Shown in pieces: positions 9,421 to 19,870 of a stretch of DNA of 56,075 bases; positions within the stretch are counted from its first letter, which is position 1, and each line of letters begins with the position of its first letter. The notes beneath the pieces were generated by a model that was not told where the DNA came from, searched no databases, and saw only the letters and a program-made list of their open reading frames with translations. The DNA lies in assembly GCA_014084085.1 (NCBI GenBank), contig NPFB01000139.1, forward strand, positions 1 through 56,075. Direction: 5' to 3'. The position numbers and the translations under genes were made by a program. The stretch is from Hondaea fermentalgiana (lineage: Eukaryota > Sar > Bigyra > Thraustochytrida > Thraustochytriidae).

Positions 9421-12400
9421 TCAAAACTGGGCAAAGTCCACGCGCATAAAGTCTTCGCCTTCCTCTGCTAGCTCGGCTAGAAACTTGTCTTTGAGAGTCC
9501 ATTCCGAACGTAGGTTTCCGGCCATTGCCTGAATTGGATGTACGAGAGTATCCACGATGGCGGGCACAACATTCATGCTTTCGTTGTCCGTGCGCGACAG
9601 TTCGCCGGCCTGACGAAGCACGAGGTCGCGAGGGCTGCGTCGTGTCCTCTTCGGCGTGGGCTCAATCCTCTCCAGACGCTCCGGCCGCGTCTTGCGTAAA
9701 AGGATGGACGACGACGACGACAACAACGACGACGACGCAACAGCCCCAGCCCACGAGACCTCGAAAACGAGAGTTTCTCCTTCTGGCTGGCTACGCTTGT
9801 TGTCGAGAACGTGATCAATGAGCAATTGCCAAACGAATGCAATTTCCTCCGGAAGCAATAGATTCAAGTTGCTCAGCACGGAGGCTCCGATCGCGTTTTC
9901 CACAAAAGCCACAATCTGCTCGTCGGGAATGGGCTCGATGGCGTTGTCTTGTACGAATTGAACGAGGTCAACCTTCGGCGAGGTCTCCGTTTCCGTTGTG
10001 GGTTCGGTCCGTGCGGGAGTAGGAGGCGCAAGGCAACAGCGAGTTACGGCCTCGCAAGCCGCTTCAATTGTTGATGAATCGTTCCAATCCGTAGGTAGCC
10101 CAAATGCATTCGCAAACTCCGGAGCGGGCCATGTCGCATTCTCAGTGGCGCGAATGCGAGGCACGATGCTTTCACGCAAGTGATCGTTGAAAGCTGTGGT
10201 CCACTGCGCCGCCGCATCTCGGGCCACGATCCATGGATCATCTTCTGGGCTCGTGAGGTGCACGGAAGGATACGAGATGTCTTCGACGCGGACAATATCC
10301 CGGACAGCGAAACAGTGAACCACATTCGACGCAACGCCTTTCTTTTCCGTGCACATCTCCGCAAGCACCGTCTCAATTGCGTGCGCGCGCCAGAAGCAAT
10401 GTTCTTCGTGCTCTTGAGCGCTTGCTTCCTCGGGCAGGTTATACTCTGCAAAGAGCTTCTCTGCCATGTCCAACCCTTCAGAACCTTCAAAGGCCCCGAG
10501 CAAGACAGACGCGAACCAGCACTTGAGAGCCTGCGGCGCGAGCGCTACGTTCTCGGAACAGACTTCAATCTCGGCAGCACTGAGGCCATAGTCTTGCAGC
10601 GCGACCTCTTGCTGCCACGCTTCGATGAAAGCCTGTGCCTGGAGCATTGCGTCGATGCGCGGGAAGATTGCCGGGGCCTCCTGGACAAGCCAGCGCAAAA
10701 GGGCATCCAAGTCACCCGCAGTGAGCAAGTTGGGGTCATCGAGAAGACGATCCGAAGGACAGCAGAGGCTCTGAACCGCGACAGGCGAATCAAGGCCAAG
10801 AAGCTCGCAAACCTGCTCGCGATCGGCGGATGACACTTTGTGTGTCACTCGGTTCGCGGCCTCTGGGACCACAACGGCACACACGGTGCAGTCCTTTTGA
10901 GCGAGACGCGAGGCGCGCGAAATTGCACTGCGGATCTCATCCCACTCGAAAGGACCATGAGAAAGAGGATGTGGCACAATTACGCAGAGCGCATCAGCAC
11001 CCTGTGATTCGCTGATCTCTGGCCCATCAAGACCGCATGCTTTGATCGCAACGTGCACACGACGTGAGTCTGCCTCCGACGCCACCATCTGGAAAGACGC
11101 GAGCGTGGACGTCCCGTGCATGTGACCCGGCCCGCACAAGCGTGCCCGAATCCACGAGGCTGCAGCTGCGCCGCCCGCGTTGTGGGACGCGGCAGAAAGA
11201 ACACAAAGTTTCCACGTCAGAAAGTCAGCTTGCCCTGGAGTCGCGCTCGCGATCATCTGAACCAGGGCCGACACGTCAAGTCCAGGAGGCAGCGAACGTT
11301 TACTGGGAACAAACGGACTAGCACCCAAAGCTGTGAAACTTTGCAGAGCTTTCTGAGGTCGTGGTGCGGGAGCAAAGACGCCGTCGCCGAGAAAAGGTGC
11401 GAGACTGGCGCGAAAGGTCCGAACCCGCATTTTTGCAGCAGTCGAAAGTCGCGTAAAACGAGTCCAAGCCTCGAAGACGGGTGCCAGACGCTCTCGTCGC
11501 GCTGCAATAAGATTTGCGAATTGCTTCTCAACTTGGCGGCTGTGTCGATCCTCAGATGACATGCGGACGCGTTCGTGCTGTTCACGTCCGCGCTGGAGTT
11601 GACGCTTGGCTTCAGCCTGTGCTCGCGCAGCTTCTTCGGCCTCCTTGCGCATGCGCTCCTGTTCCTCAGCTTGGAGTTTGGCACGAAGCGCGGCCTCTCG
11701 AGCCGCCTGAGCTTCTCGTTCCTGACGAGCACGTTCTGCGGCTTCTTTCTCCTCCTTTGCGAGGCGGACCCGCTCCGCTTCTTGGGCTGCAGCCTGGGCA
11801 CGGAGTCGCTCGCGTGTTCTCTCCTCTGCAATTCGAGCATTCTTTGCTTGCTCTTGTCTTTGCTCTTGCTGCTGCTTTTCTTGATCTTCTTGAAAGGTAT
11901 CTCGCGTTGTCTTGACAGCTGGGGAATCCGATGCAGGAATTTGTTCCAGGGTTGACGGTTGCTGCAATTGAAAGGAAGAATTTTGGCGCTTAAGAGCAGG
12001 GCTCGACGACGAGTCATTTGACGCGTGGATTTTTTGTGCGACAGAAAAGGATTGAAATGCAGACGGCTGTTGACTGTTGGAACTTGGAGGACCCCCAAAG
12101 ACTGGTGCGCTACGCGTGGTATTCGAGTCCTCATGTTCCGAGCCAGAATATGCCAATTGCGAAGCGGTTCCAAATGTCGAGGCTGAATTGCTTTGGAGAG
12201 CTGGCGCAGGTGTCGCGAGCGAACCAAGTTCCTTCTTGAGAGGTGCAGTTGAGCTTGATGCGGAGGAGGAAAAGGGTGATGCAGTTGCATTTGAAGTGTT
12301 CGTCCCAGACTGTGCAAAGGAACCTGTACTTGCTGGAAATGTTGCAAAGGAGGAGGTGGAGGCAACTGGAGTCTTTGCAGAGAAATGAGAAGATGAAAAG

Positions 12401-15400
12401 GACGACGACGAGGAGGAGGAAGAAGAAGAAGAAGAAGAAGAAGAAGAGGAAGAGGCCTTTTGGTCGTCGGCATCGTTGAGTCGTTGATGGGAAACGTCGA
12501 GTCCACGCACAATTTGACGTCGAGGCGGGTACTCCGCCTGCGGAGAACGACCAAAACGCTTATCCTCAACAAGTTTGAGCACACGACGCGGAAAACGTGT
12601 GTCGGGGCGCGCAAGCGTGCGCACCTTACCAAACTCAACGTGAAGATTATCTTGGGACGGAAGCCCAACGTATTTGGTAAAAGCGCGCGCGTGATCAGCG
12701 TCCTCGAAGCATAGCATCTCCACGAGCTTGTCAAAAGAGTAGTGCGCATCACCCTGGCGAAAGGTGGCCTGATTGAGAATAAGGAGAGCATCACGCCAAA
12801 CTCGTTCGAGCAAGCCATGCATGAGGCAGCCCACGAGATATGGTGTCTGCGGAGAGCGAAGCAGCCGAAAAAAGGTAACAAAATCTCGACGATGCAACGC
12901 GCGCGTGACTTGCAGAGCAATGCGAAGCCAGGTGGTTTGGCGTAATGCAGACGGCAAATCACGAATGTACACGGCCACAGTAAAGGCGTCAGAAGCTTGC
13001 ATAAGGATGTAGTACGCTCGGAACTCAGCCTCTCGACGAAGAATGTGCGCCTTTTGAGACTCTTGCTGAGACGATGAAGGCGAGAGTGCGCGGGCGCGGG
13101 CATACATTCCGTTCAGTGCCTTGAGGCAATTGTTCGCCTCTTGTCGATTGAGCGTCTCATCGTGACCTTCGGCCTTGGAAACATTGCAAAGCTGTTCGTC
13201 AACCATGATGTGCATGCGCGCACATTCTTCGAACACCCGCACGCAATTAGCCGAAAGGGGCCCGTTTTCCTCGAGAAAGCCCTGCAGACTAAAGTCTTTG
13301 CGAACGGATCGCGTGCGATCCTGAAGAAACGAGATCACAAAGGCAGGCGTTGGCGTGGCGCCATCACCGGCGCGATAGAGGTCAGAGTCCCTGAACCGTG
13401 GATCAGCGCCCCGCTCGGGGCGATCCAGAATGTCGTCCCAAAGATAGTCGATGGTGCGTGCGAGCACAGACTCGGGGCGAACAATGTCTGGAATATCAAG
13501 AACCATACCGGCTGATGATCGCATGAATGACTTGACGGTTAGCTCGTACTTGGAAGGAAGCTCTGGCATCTCTGGATGTTGTCTCTCCAAGAGGTGCAAG
13601 GAATTTTCATGGTATCGTCGATCTGTCTCGGACTTGGGACACATTTTCATGCACTCTCCAACAAGAAACTTGCCCTTTTCTCGCGGCGTCGCGCCCATGA
13701 TGGGCGGCTGTGTAGGGTCTGCTGACATGTGCGGTGTCGAAGAAACAGGTCGAGCGAGCTTGAAACGCTCAGCGCGTTTGCGTCGCGCAAAGTTAGCGTC
13801 CGACCCACCATCGCCGCGGCTATCGTCGTCGTCGTCGTCGTCGTCGTCCTCGCGCTCGTCCTCGGCGCCGTCGCTGCTCACTGCACTAAAGCTGCTCGAA
13901 ATTGCGCGGCCTGCTGAAGAGAGTTTCCGCGAAGCTGGCTGTGACTGCTGCGTTCGTTTCTTCATCTTGGGGTCCAAACTTGCGAGATTCGTAGCTGGCC
14001 CCGGAGCTTGCGAACTTTGCTGCTTCTTTTGCTCGCGCGCCTTTTTCTGTCGCTCAAGTTCGGCAATACGCGCTTCCATCATGGCTTTGCGTCGCGCTTT
14101 GTCCTCGCGAGAGACTTCGGCAATCTTTTCGCTGTTGGCGGACGTTGCTGCCTTGGAACGGTTTCCGGCACTTGCACTCACGGTCCCTGCGCCGTCATCA
14201 TTGTTGCTGCTTGCACTAGCTGATGATGGTCCTGCTCTGGGGCCGACTCCGGAGCCGCCGAAGCGAGCCTTGACGGAAGTGCTACCAATCTTATGCATGG
14301 CCTTTCGCACAACTTTGCTCGCTGTCGCAATATTGCCGAAAACGATTTGCGCTGTGCTTTGGTTTGCACGTACTTGCACGGTTTCTACGGGCCCAAACTT
14401 GGAAAAATACTCGAAGAGAGCATCCTCGTCAGTCGGCGCTCCGCGGAGCGAGAGCTGGACTTCCTTGCGGGCAGGCGTCTTGCCTGAGCGAGATGAAGTA
14501 TCCTGATCTGCTTCGCGCTTGCGGCGACCACGTCCGCTGCCATCTTGCTCTTTTCGTTGGGATTGTTGATCCTGCTCTCCTTGACCGCTGCCAAAGCCCG
14601 ATCCGAATGAAGATTCGTTGAATGATGAGCCCTTGAAGCCACTACCAGCGTCGCGCGAAGCGCCTCCGAACCCGCTCGACGTTGCAGTTGCTGAGGCCTT
14701 TCCAAAGCCCTTTGGCTTTTGGCCGTTGCCAAAGCCGCCAGGACCACCCGCGTTTCCAGAACCGAAGCCAGATGAGGATCCAAAGCCGGAAGTTGCGGCC
14801 CCGAAGCCCGCAAATCCGCCTCCTGCTGGCCTTGTGTTGGAGGTCGTATCGTCCGCGCCGCTTGAGGCGTTCGCGCTCTGACCAAAGCCCGAGGCTTGCG
14901 CACGGTTGCCAAAACCACCGCTACTCGTCTGGCTCTTCGATCCGAATCCAAAGGTACCTGCTGGAGCTGCCCCGGAAGAAGCCGGCGACCCACCACGGGC
15001 TCCACCAAAAGCTCCGGCGCCAAATCCAGAGCCTCCCGAGGACGATGATTGTGCGTTGTTATTATTTCCACCGAAAGCACCGGCGTTTTTGGCATGCGCT
15101 ACTTTGCCAGAGCCCTTTGACTTGGCACCCCCTGCTGATGGCGAGGTCGATACTGTCGCTGCAGACCCGAAACCGCTTGCTCGACCGAAGCCCTGTGAAG
15201 TTCGATTCGCGTTTGGTCCGCTTTTGGCCGTCGCAGTAGCAGCGCCACCGCCACCACCACCAAAGCCTGCGCGATTTCCAAAACCAGCAGGACTTGAGGC
15301 CTGTCCGAAACCTTGACCACTCGAGCGACCAAAGCCACTGCCAGAGGCCGGCGACGACTGATTGCTTTGGCCCGCGCCAAAACCGCCTGAACCAAAACCG

Positions 15401-16035
15401 GGCTTTTTGTCGGCCTCTCCTGCGCGCTTCTTACCCCCAAACCCTGCACTGAAGCCACGATTTGCACTGTCTTTATTGCCAGCACGATTGTTCCCGAAGC
15501 CAAATCCAGAACTGCTTGCATTATTCCCTCCAGAAGATCCGAAGCCTTGGTTGCCTGATGTACCACCACTGGCACTGCCGAATCCGCCTTTGGTGGCGGC
15601 GCCAAATCCACCCGTAGAATTTGCCGATGATGATGATGATGATGATAATGAGGACGATGACTTTCCGAAGCCACCTGTATTTGAGGATTGTCCAAAGCCA
15701 CCTGAAGCCGTCGATTTTCCGAAGCCACCTGTATTCGAAGATCCACCAAAACCACCTGGAGCTGATGATTTCCCAAAGCCGCTGCCAGCACCAGAGTTGC
15801 CGCCAAAGCCCCCTGGGGCAGACGGCTTCCCGAAGCCGCCAGCTCCGCCGATGTTGGCTCCAAATCCTCCAGATGCGGCCCTTCCAAAGCCTGAGGATCC
15901 GGCGGCCCCAAAGCCGCCCGCTGCGCCAAAGCCGCCGCCAAAGCCTCCTCCGCTGCCAGCTTGATTTCCTCCTCCGCTGTTATTGTTGGCGTTATTGTTG
16001 TTGCTGCCTCCGTTGTTGCCGCCGAAGGAGAACAT
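9421..16035 (-). CDS. GANP/SAC3-like mRNA-export scaffold with FG repeats, RRM and SAC3 domain
   Basis: A 2204-residue single-exon protein with the domain order of animal GANP (MCM3AP), the scaffold of the TREX-2 complex that links transcription to mRNA export at nuclear pores. Residues 1-500 are dense GFG/FG repeats separated by Gly, Ser and Asn, as in nucleoporins. An RRM-like fold (about 523-595) and a basic helix follow. The SAC3/PCI-type domain (about 780-1141) opens with the family hallmark GECMKMCP and contains FLQDRTRSVRKDF. A poly-Ser linker (about 1200), a long Glu/Arg/Ala coiled coil (about 1395-1488) and a helix with LAPVFEAW (about 1515), matching the centrin-binding L-x3-F-x2-W pattern, come next. 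A roughly 650-residue C-terminal part would correspond to the GANP tail, but I cannot confirm its fold. The start Met opens directly into the FG region (MFSFGG). A centrin and other TREX-2 subunits are expected partners. Confidence 0.9.
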   Translation of the reverse strand: MFSFGGNNGGSNNNNANNNSGGGNQAGSGGGFGGGFGAAGGFGAAGSSGFGRAASGGFGANIGGAGGFGKPSAPGGFGGNSGAGSGFGKSSAPGGFGGSSNTGGFGKSTASGGFGQSSNTGGFGKSSSSLSSSSSSSANSTGGFGAATKGGFGSASGGTSGNQGFGSSGGNNASSSGFGFGNNRAGNKDSANRGFSAGFGGKKRAGEADKKPGFGSGGFGAGQSNQSSPASGSGFGRSSGQGFGQASSPAGFGNRAGFGGGGGGAATATAKSGPNANRTSQGFGRASGFGSAATVSTSPSAGGAKSKGSGKVAHAKNAGAFGGNNNNAQSSSSGGSGFGAGAFGGARGGSPASSGAAPAGTFGFGSKSQTSSGGFGNRAQASGFGQSANASSGADDTTSNTRPAGGGFAGFGAATSGFGSSSGFGSGNAGGPGGFGNGQKPKGFGKASATATSSGFGGASRDAGSGFKGSSFNESSFGSGFGSGQGEQDQQSQRKEQDGSGRGRRKREADQDTSSRSGKTPARKEVQLSLRGAPTDEDALFEYFSKFGPVETVQVRANQSTAQIVFGNIATASKVVRKAMHKIGSTSVKARFGGSGVGPRAGPSSASASSNNDDGAGTVSASAGNRSKAATSANSEKIAEVSREDKARRKAMMEARIAELERQKKAREQKKQQSSQAPGPATNLASLDPKMKKRTQQSQPASRKLSSAGRAISSSFSAVSSDGAEDEREDDDDDDDDDSRGDGGSDANFARRKRAERFKLARPVSSTPHMSADPTQPPIMGATPREKGKFLVGECMKMCPKSETDRRYHENSLHLLERQHPEMPELPSKYELTVKSFMRSSAGMVLDIPDIVRPESVLARTIDYLWDDILDRPERGADPRFRDSDLYRAGDGATPTPAFVISFLQDRTRSVRKDFSLQGFLEENGPLSANCVRVFEECARMHIMVDEQLCNVSKAEGHDETLNRQEANNCLKALNGMYARARALSPSSSQQESQKAHILRREAEFRAYYILMQASDAFTVAVYIRDLPSALRQTTWLRIALQVTRALHRRDFVTFFRLLRSPQTPYLVGCLMHGLLERVWRDALLILNQATFRQGDAHYSFDKLVEMLCFEDADHARAFTKYVGLPSQDNLHVEFGKVRTLARPDTRFPRRVLKLVEDKRFGRSPQAEYPPRRQIVRGLDVSHQRLNDADDQKASSSSSSSSSSSSSSSSSSFSSSHFSAKTPVASTSSFATFPASTGSFAQSGTNTSNATASPFSSSASSSTAPLKKELGSLATPAPALQSNSASTFGTASQLAYSGSEHEDSNTTRSAPVFGGPPSSNSQQPSAFQSFSVAQKIHASNDSSSSPALKRQNSSFQLQQPSTLEQIPASDSPAVKTTRDTFQEDQEKQQQEQRQEQAKNARIAEERTRERLRAQAAAQEAERVRLAKEEKEAAERARQEREAQAAREAALRAKLQAEEQERMRKEAEEAARAQAEAKRQLQRGREQHERVRMSSEDRHSRQVEKQFANLIAARRERLAPVFEAWTRFTRLSTAAKMRVRTFRASLAPFLGDGVFAPAPRPQKALQSFTALGASPFVPSKRSLPPGLDVSALVQMIASATPGQADFLTWKLCVLSAASHNAGGAAAASWIRARLCGPGHMHGTSTLASFQMVASEADSRRVHVAIKACGLDGPEISESQGADALCVIVPHPLSHGPFEWDEIRSAISRASRLAQKDCTVCAVVVPEAANRVTHKVSSADREQVCELLGLDSPVAVQSLCCPSDRLLDDPNLLTAGDLDALLRWLVQEAPAIFPRIDAMLQAQAFIEAWQQEVALQDYGLSAAEIEVCSENVALAPQALKCWFASVLLGAFEGSEGLDMAEKLFAEYNLPEEASAQEHEEHCFWRAHAIETVLAEMCTEKKGVASNVVHCFAVRDIVRVEDISYPSVHLTSPEDDPWIVARDAAAQWTTAFNDHLRESIVPRIRATENATWPAPEFANAFGLPTDWNDSSTIEAACEAVTRCCLAPPTPARTEPTTETETSPKVDLVQFVQDNAIEPIPDEQIVAFVENAIGASVLSNLNLLLPEEIAFVWQLLIDHVLDNKRSQPEGETLVFEVSWAGAVASSSLLSSSSSILLRKTRPERLERIEPTPKRTRRSPRDLVLRQAGELSRTDNESMNVVPAIVDTLVHPIQAMAGNLRSEWTLKDKFLAELAEEGEDFMRVDFAQF

Positions 16036-16217
16036 TATGGCGTCGAGGTCGCCGACGGACTCGGCGTCGCGCTCGTATCGGGCCCGACCCAGCCACGCCG
16101 GGTCGAGCCACGTAAATCACCTTTGGCAGCGCTGCCCACCGTTCACAAGGCACCTGCAAACGCCCAGGACGGGGCTGCTTTGTTGATTCCCGCCTGGCCT
16201 TCGTCCCGCTCCGCCGC

Positions 16218-16296
16218 GCCGTGCCGCGCAGGCCGCGCAAGCCGCGCGCCGGGGGCCCCGACGTGCGCTACGCGCCGCGCAAGCCGCGCGCTCGTC
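16218..16296. repeat. CCGCGCAAGCCGCGC short direct repeats
   Basis: Two well-conserved copies plus an imperfect one of a GC-rich 15-mer, 180-260 bp upstream of the GANP-like start codon. They could be promoter elements or plain low-complexity sequence. Confidence 0.5.
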
Positions 16297-18185
16297 GCGG
16301 TTGCCGCGCTATTTTGGCACTGCGTGCTTGCTCAATGCCGGCGAATCTTGTTTTCCCGCTATCACCCTGCTTCTAGGAGGCCTAGGCTTAGGTTGGAGAA
16401 GCATCATTTTACAGACGGTTCAGTCGAGGGGCGGGGAGAGCGCGATTTTCAGACTGCGCGCAGGCGGGGGTAAATAATGTATAAGATGCGTCTGCCGACT
16501 TTTTCGATGGATAGAACAAGTCTACGCCGACCGGCACTGGAGATGGGAGAAAAGGTAAATGTAGGCGCTTCGGAAAAACCTCGGTCGGCTCGAGTCTCGC
16601 TTTGGTGCTGGACTGACCGACGATTGGAGAATCACCATTGCATTGTGAATGATAATTCCTTGAATTCAATGCGAAAGACGCCAGCGAAGTGAACGTATCC
16701 TTTAGATTATACTTGCGTTATCCGATGTTTGCGTTTTCGACGCGACAAGGCACCGCGTGAAGAACTTCGTTCTTGTGGAAAATGGAAATGACGTGAAGAG
16801 GGATCAGTGCCACAGGAGCGGCGAGGACTACCCTACACCCACGGGGAATCTCCTATGAATCAATACTTTCCGGACCACGTACTTTCCGACGTCAACTGTA
16901 ACGTAAGTCTAACTCTGTACTTGTCGTGGGCAAGCAGCGGTTCGGAGACTCGACAAGATTTACCAACCATGTCTGTACCACGGGGCAAACTAAGGTGGGA
17001 GCCGAAGTCTTCAAGACAGGAGCAAGTTTGCTTTTGGCCAGACGCGAATCAACTCTTGCGATCCTAACGAACATAGCAAAACAAACAATCTATTTGACTC
17101 CCAGTCAAGCAATTTTATCGCATTCTGAGCATCCTAGGCAGGTCTAGCTGTACAAGGTACGCTTGGATTGTGTTCCAACTCTCTTTACTTCTAAGCGAGA
17201 CTCTGCTAATGGCATGCCTTCTGTTTCTCGCAGAAGAGGGCGCAATTGCATAATGTCGGACGACTCGCTTGGATGCTTTGCTGGTATGCCGGCAAGAACA
17301 ATCGAGAATGAACGATTGTGCCCCCCATCCCCCCACCCCCACCCCCCAAAGTCGACCATCAATCATTTTGCGCTGGAATGACCAAGTTCTTCTTCATCTA
17401 CTTCTTCTTCGTTGACCATTTCAGCGTGCGTCCACATTTTCATACTCATCACCGCACTTTCAACCTTTTGTCTGAGCACATTCACGGCTCGATATCAGCC
17501 AGGTTCTCACTACTCCTCAGCTTTATTCTTTTGTACAATAGGATCCATGCGTTGTCGCTTTCTTCTGAGCGAGGAATGGCTGGTCACGGTTGTCATCGAA
17601 AAATTCAAAGTGAGTGCACTTTGGTCCAGCCAGATCACACCCGACAACGCTCCAATCAAACAACCATTTTGACTACAATCACATAAGAATTTTCTGGAAC
17701 AGGTATTATTCGCACAGGTGCGTCCTAGCGACAAGCCCAAGCAACGCGAAAGTGGTCACGAGATTTGGTCACCCGCCACCCCACAAGGTTTCCGCTGCCA
17801 AGGCTTCTCTCCTCTCGCGCGCGCAAAGGTCGCGAGGGTCGATAAGTCTCGCGCGAGAAGCCCGGAATTGGCCTGCTCTTCGTCCTGCCGCTCGCGAGGT
17901 CGGCGCGCGCACGTTGGCGTTTGCGATGCCAAGGGGTGGGGCTTGTGGAAAGGAAGAGGCGCCCTCGCTCGCTCACTCGCACGCTCGCTTCCCGCGCGAA
18001 GTGGACGCGTGCTCCGCGGCGAAGACAGGCAGCTCGCTGCACGATATCCGGGCCGCCTGCGCGACGGCGAAGGGCAACCGCCTCTCGTCGATCGCAGTGC
18101 GGCCGCTCGCCCGGACGGAGGGAGGGTCGCGCGACCGGTCGTTTGGTTGGCGGCGCGACGGCGGTCAGAGTCAATCTTAATGGAG

Positions 18186-18252
18186 GCGCAAGTCGGCAAT
18201 GGCGCGTGACAAGTCCACAATGCGCGGCCGCGCAAGTGCGCAACCGGCGCCA
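18186..18252. promoter_or_regulatory. Three CAAGT elements spaced 21-23 bp upstream of the GARP gene
   Basis: Elements begin at 18188 (GCAAGT), 18209 (ACAAGT) and 18232 (GCAAGTG). The third lies in GCGCAAGTGCGC followed by AACCGGCGCC, almost the same as the 22-bp unit of the array at 34661-34851. The shared sequence and spacing suggest a real cis-element; the binding factor is unknown. Confidence 0.45.
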
Positions 18253-18296
18253 CACAATCGGGAATGCCGCGGGCTCTCACGTCGATCATTGTCAGT

Positions 18297-18359
18297 CGTT
18301 CATTCATTCATTCATCATTCATTCATTCATTCATTCAACCATCGATCGATCGATCGATC
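18297..18359. repeat. (ATTC)n and (ATCG)n microsatellites in the GARP 5' leader
   Basis: Two blocks of ATTC repeats (18297-18338) followed by ATCGATCG (18342-18359). The same tetranucleotide, in the other orientation, flanks the assembly gap at 24443. Confidence 0.85.
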
Positions 18360-18512
18360 AAGCGGCGCGCGACGCCCGGACCCCGGCCGGCGACGAGGCA
18401 GCGCGCGCGGCGCCGTGGCGCGGAGGACGCCGCCCCCCCACCTCCGTTTTCTCGCCCCCCCGCGCTCCCCGGAGTTTGCTCGGCAGAGGCGGCTCGCGCG
18501 AAAGGGAGAGGC

Positions 18513-19361
18513 ATGATGAAGACGGCACGCGTGAACAAGAAGCGCGTGCGCGAGGCGGACGCGGAGCCCGCGGGCCCCAAGGCCAAGCGCTGCACGGACT
18601 GCACGTCGACCGAGTCCGTGGACAGATGCGAGAGCATTTTCCACGAAGCTGGCGCCAAGGCACCGAGCGGGCCTGACGATGGCGAAATCGAGCTCGCGAC
18701 GGGGCCCACTGCTGCCGCGTCTGCCACCGCTGCCGCTGGGAACCTTGCCAAAGCCTCGCGCGGCGCCAAAGCGAGCAAGAGCAGCGCAAGCGTCACGAGC
18801 GCCGAAGAAGCCGGTGCAAGCAAGGGCGGGCCCACCAATGCCTCGGGCGGCGCGGCCAAATCCAAGTCCCGGCGCCTTGTTTGGAACGAGCGGATGCACG
18901 TCAAGTTTCTGAGCATCATCTTCGATATTGGTCTTGAGCATGCCTCGCCGCGCAAAATTCTCGACCGCTGGGGCCTCTTTGAGCGTGGAAGTCTCGACAG
19001 TGGCCACGTCAAGTCGCATTTGCAGAAATACCGCTCGAATTCGAAGCGCACAAAGGAGGTTTTCTCTGAACAGCTCGAGGCTGCGCTCAAGCAAGCTTGC
19101 GACGATCAAATTAATGTGCAGCATTCGTATCCCTTTCCACGTGGGACGAAGACCCCCATTAGCGCGCTGGATATGAAGGCTATCATGGACGAAGACCACG
19201 ATTGCCCTTTTGTTCCCTGCCCAAGCATCGAAGACATGCAAAAGGGTCTGATTATGCAGCGCCCGCACTCTTTTGCGGATCCCCACGAAAATGGAGAACC
19301 CTGTCTCCACCAAGGCGCTCTAGATCCGGTAGGACCCACGTCTTCGTCTTCCTCTTCGGCA

Positions 19362-19395
<34 letters not shown>

Positions 19396-19862
19396 CAGGT
19401 TTGATTCCCAATTCTGCAAGCGTGAATTCTCTTGCGAGAAACGCGCAGCGGCCCATGCTTCACACCGAGAACCATGCTTCGGTGTCGCACCATTACGGCC
19501 ATCTTCACTACGCTCGCGGCAGTCACCTTCACGGGGCTTCTCATCACGTGAGCATGCCTCTGCGTCAGGATCGCCCTCGTGAGCATCAGCGCAATGACCA
19601 ACATCAGCTGCACCTGCGCCAGCACCATGCTAACGTTCATGGTCATCACCGTCACCATCATCACCACCACCATGCTCATGGACATGGAAATCTGCATCAT
19701 CCCGGCCACAGCCACGGTCATGTTCTGCATGCTCATGGCCGTGGCCATGGTCATTCTCATGATGAAGCCATGTCCGATGCCATTTTTGCGGACTGCCTCG
19801 AGTGTCTTCTCTCACCCGCCGCCGAGCCTGCGGAGACTGAAGAATCATCGGCTGTTGCGTGA
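18513..19862 (+). CDS. GARP/Myb-type (SHLQKYR) transcription factor with histidine-rich tail
   Basis: A 449-residue probable nuclear DNA-binding protein. I start it at the tandem ATGs (MMKTARV) rather than an ATG 249 bp upstream, because the upstream part only translates the ATTC repeat. The N-terminus is basic (KKRVREAD, a possible nuclear signal) with a small Cys cluster (CTDC, then a later Cys). Residues 118-178 form a single Myb-like GARP domain with the signature SHLQKYR, known from plant B-type ARR and related factors. No receiver domain precedes it. A poly-Ser tract (276-294) is encoded by a TCG repeat. Residues about 328-419 are His-rich, mostly His-Gly, His-Ala and His-His steps, and could bind zinc, nickel or copper. 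AATAAA follows the stop by two bases. DNA binding is well supported; metal sensing is inference. Confidence 0.87.
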
Positions 19863-19864
19863 GC

Positions 19865-19870
19865 AATAAA
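19865..19870 (+). terminator. AATAAA polyadenylation-type signal after the GARP gene
   Basis: AATAAA begins just behind the TGA stop of the GARP factor. It implies a very short 3' UTR if it is the one used. Confidence 0.4.

Larger units (their letters stand above)
16036..18512. other. Divergent intergenic region between the GANP-like gene and the GARP factor
   Basis: About 2.5 kb that should hold two divergent promoters. Near the GANP-like gene it is GC-rich with repeated CCGCGCAAGCCGCGC units (16218-16296). From about 16480 to 17700 base composition is more even and frames are short; I see no gene, tRNA or rRNA there. The last 330 bp before the GARP ATG hold three spaced CAAGT elements (18188-18239), an (ATTC)n repeat and an ATCG run. 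The GARP frame continues upstream through the ATTC repeat as Ser-Phe-Ile-His, which I read as untranslated leader. Confidence 0.55.

Noticed and set aside
11253..13103. 616-codon frame on the minus strand inside the GANP-like gene
   Set aside because: It lies in a different register of the same strand as the SAC3 coding frame and is Arg/Leu/Ser-rich without any domain. The SAC3 frame is clearly the coding one.
15362..15964. Pro-Lys-Pro-rich frame on the plus strand opposite the FG repeats
   Set aside because: It is the complement of Gly-Phe-Gly codons; the repetition is inherited from the real gene on the other strand.
16480..17700. Possible hidden gene in the less GC-rich part of the GANP/GARP spacer
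   Set aside because: Only short frames without domains; no tRNA, 5S rRNA or snRNA consensus found by eye. A covariance-model search would settle this.
19320..19760. Met/Val-rich frame opposite the His-rich tail of the GARP factor
   Set aside because: It arises from reading CAT/CAC repeats on the reverse strand as ATG/GTG. No independent support.
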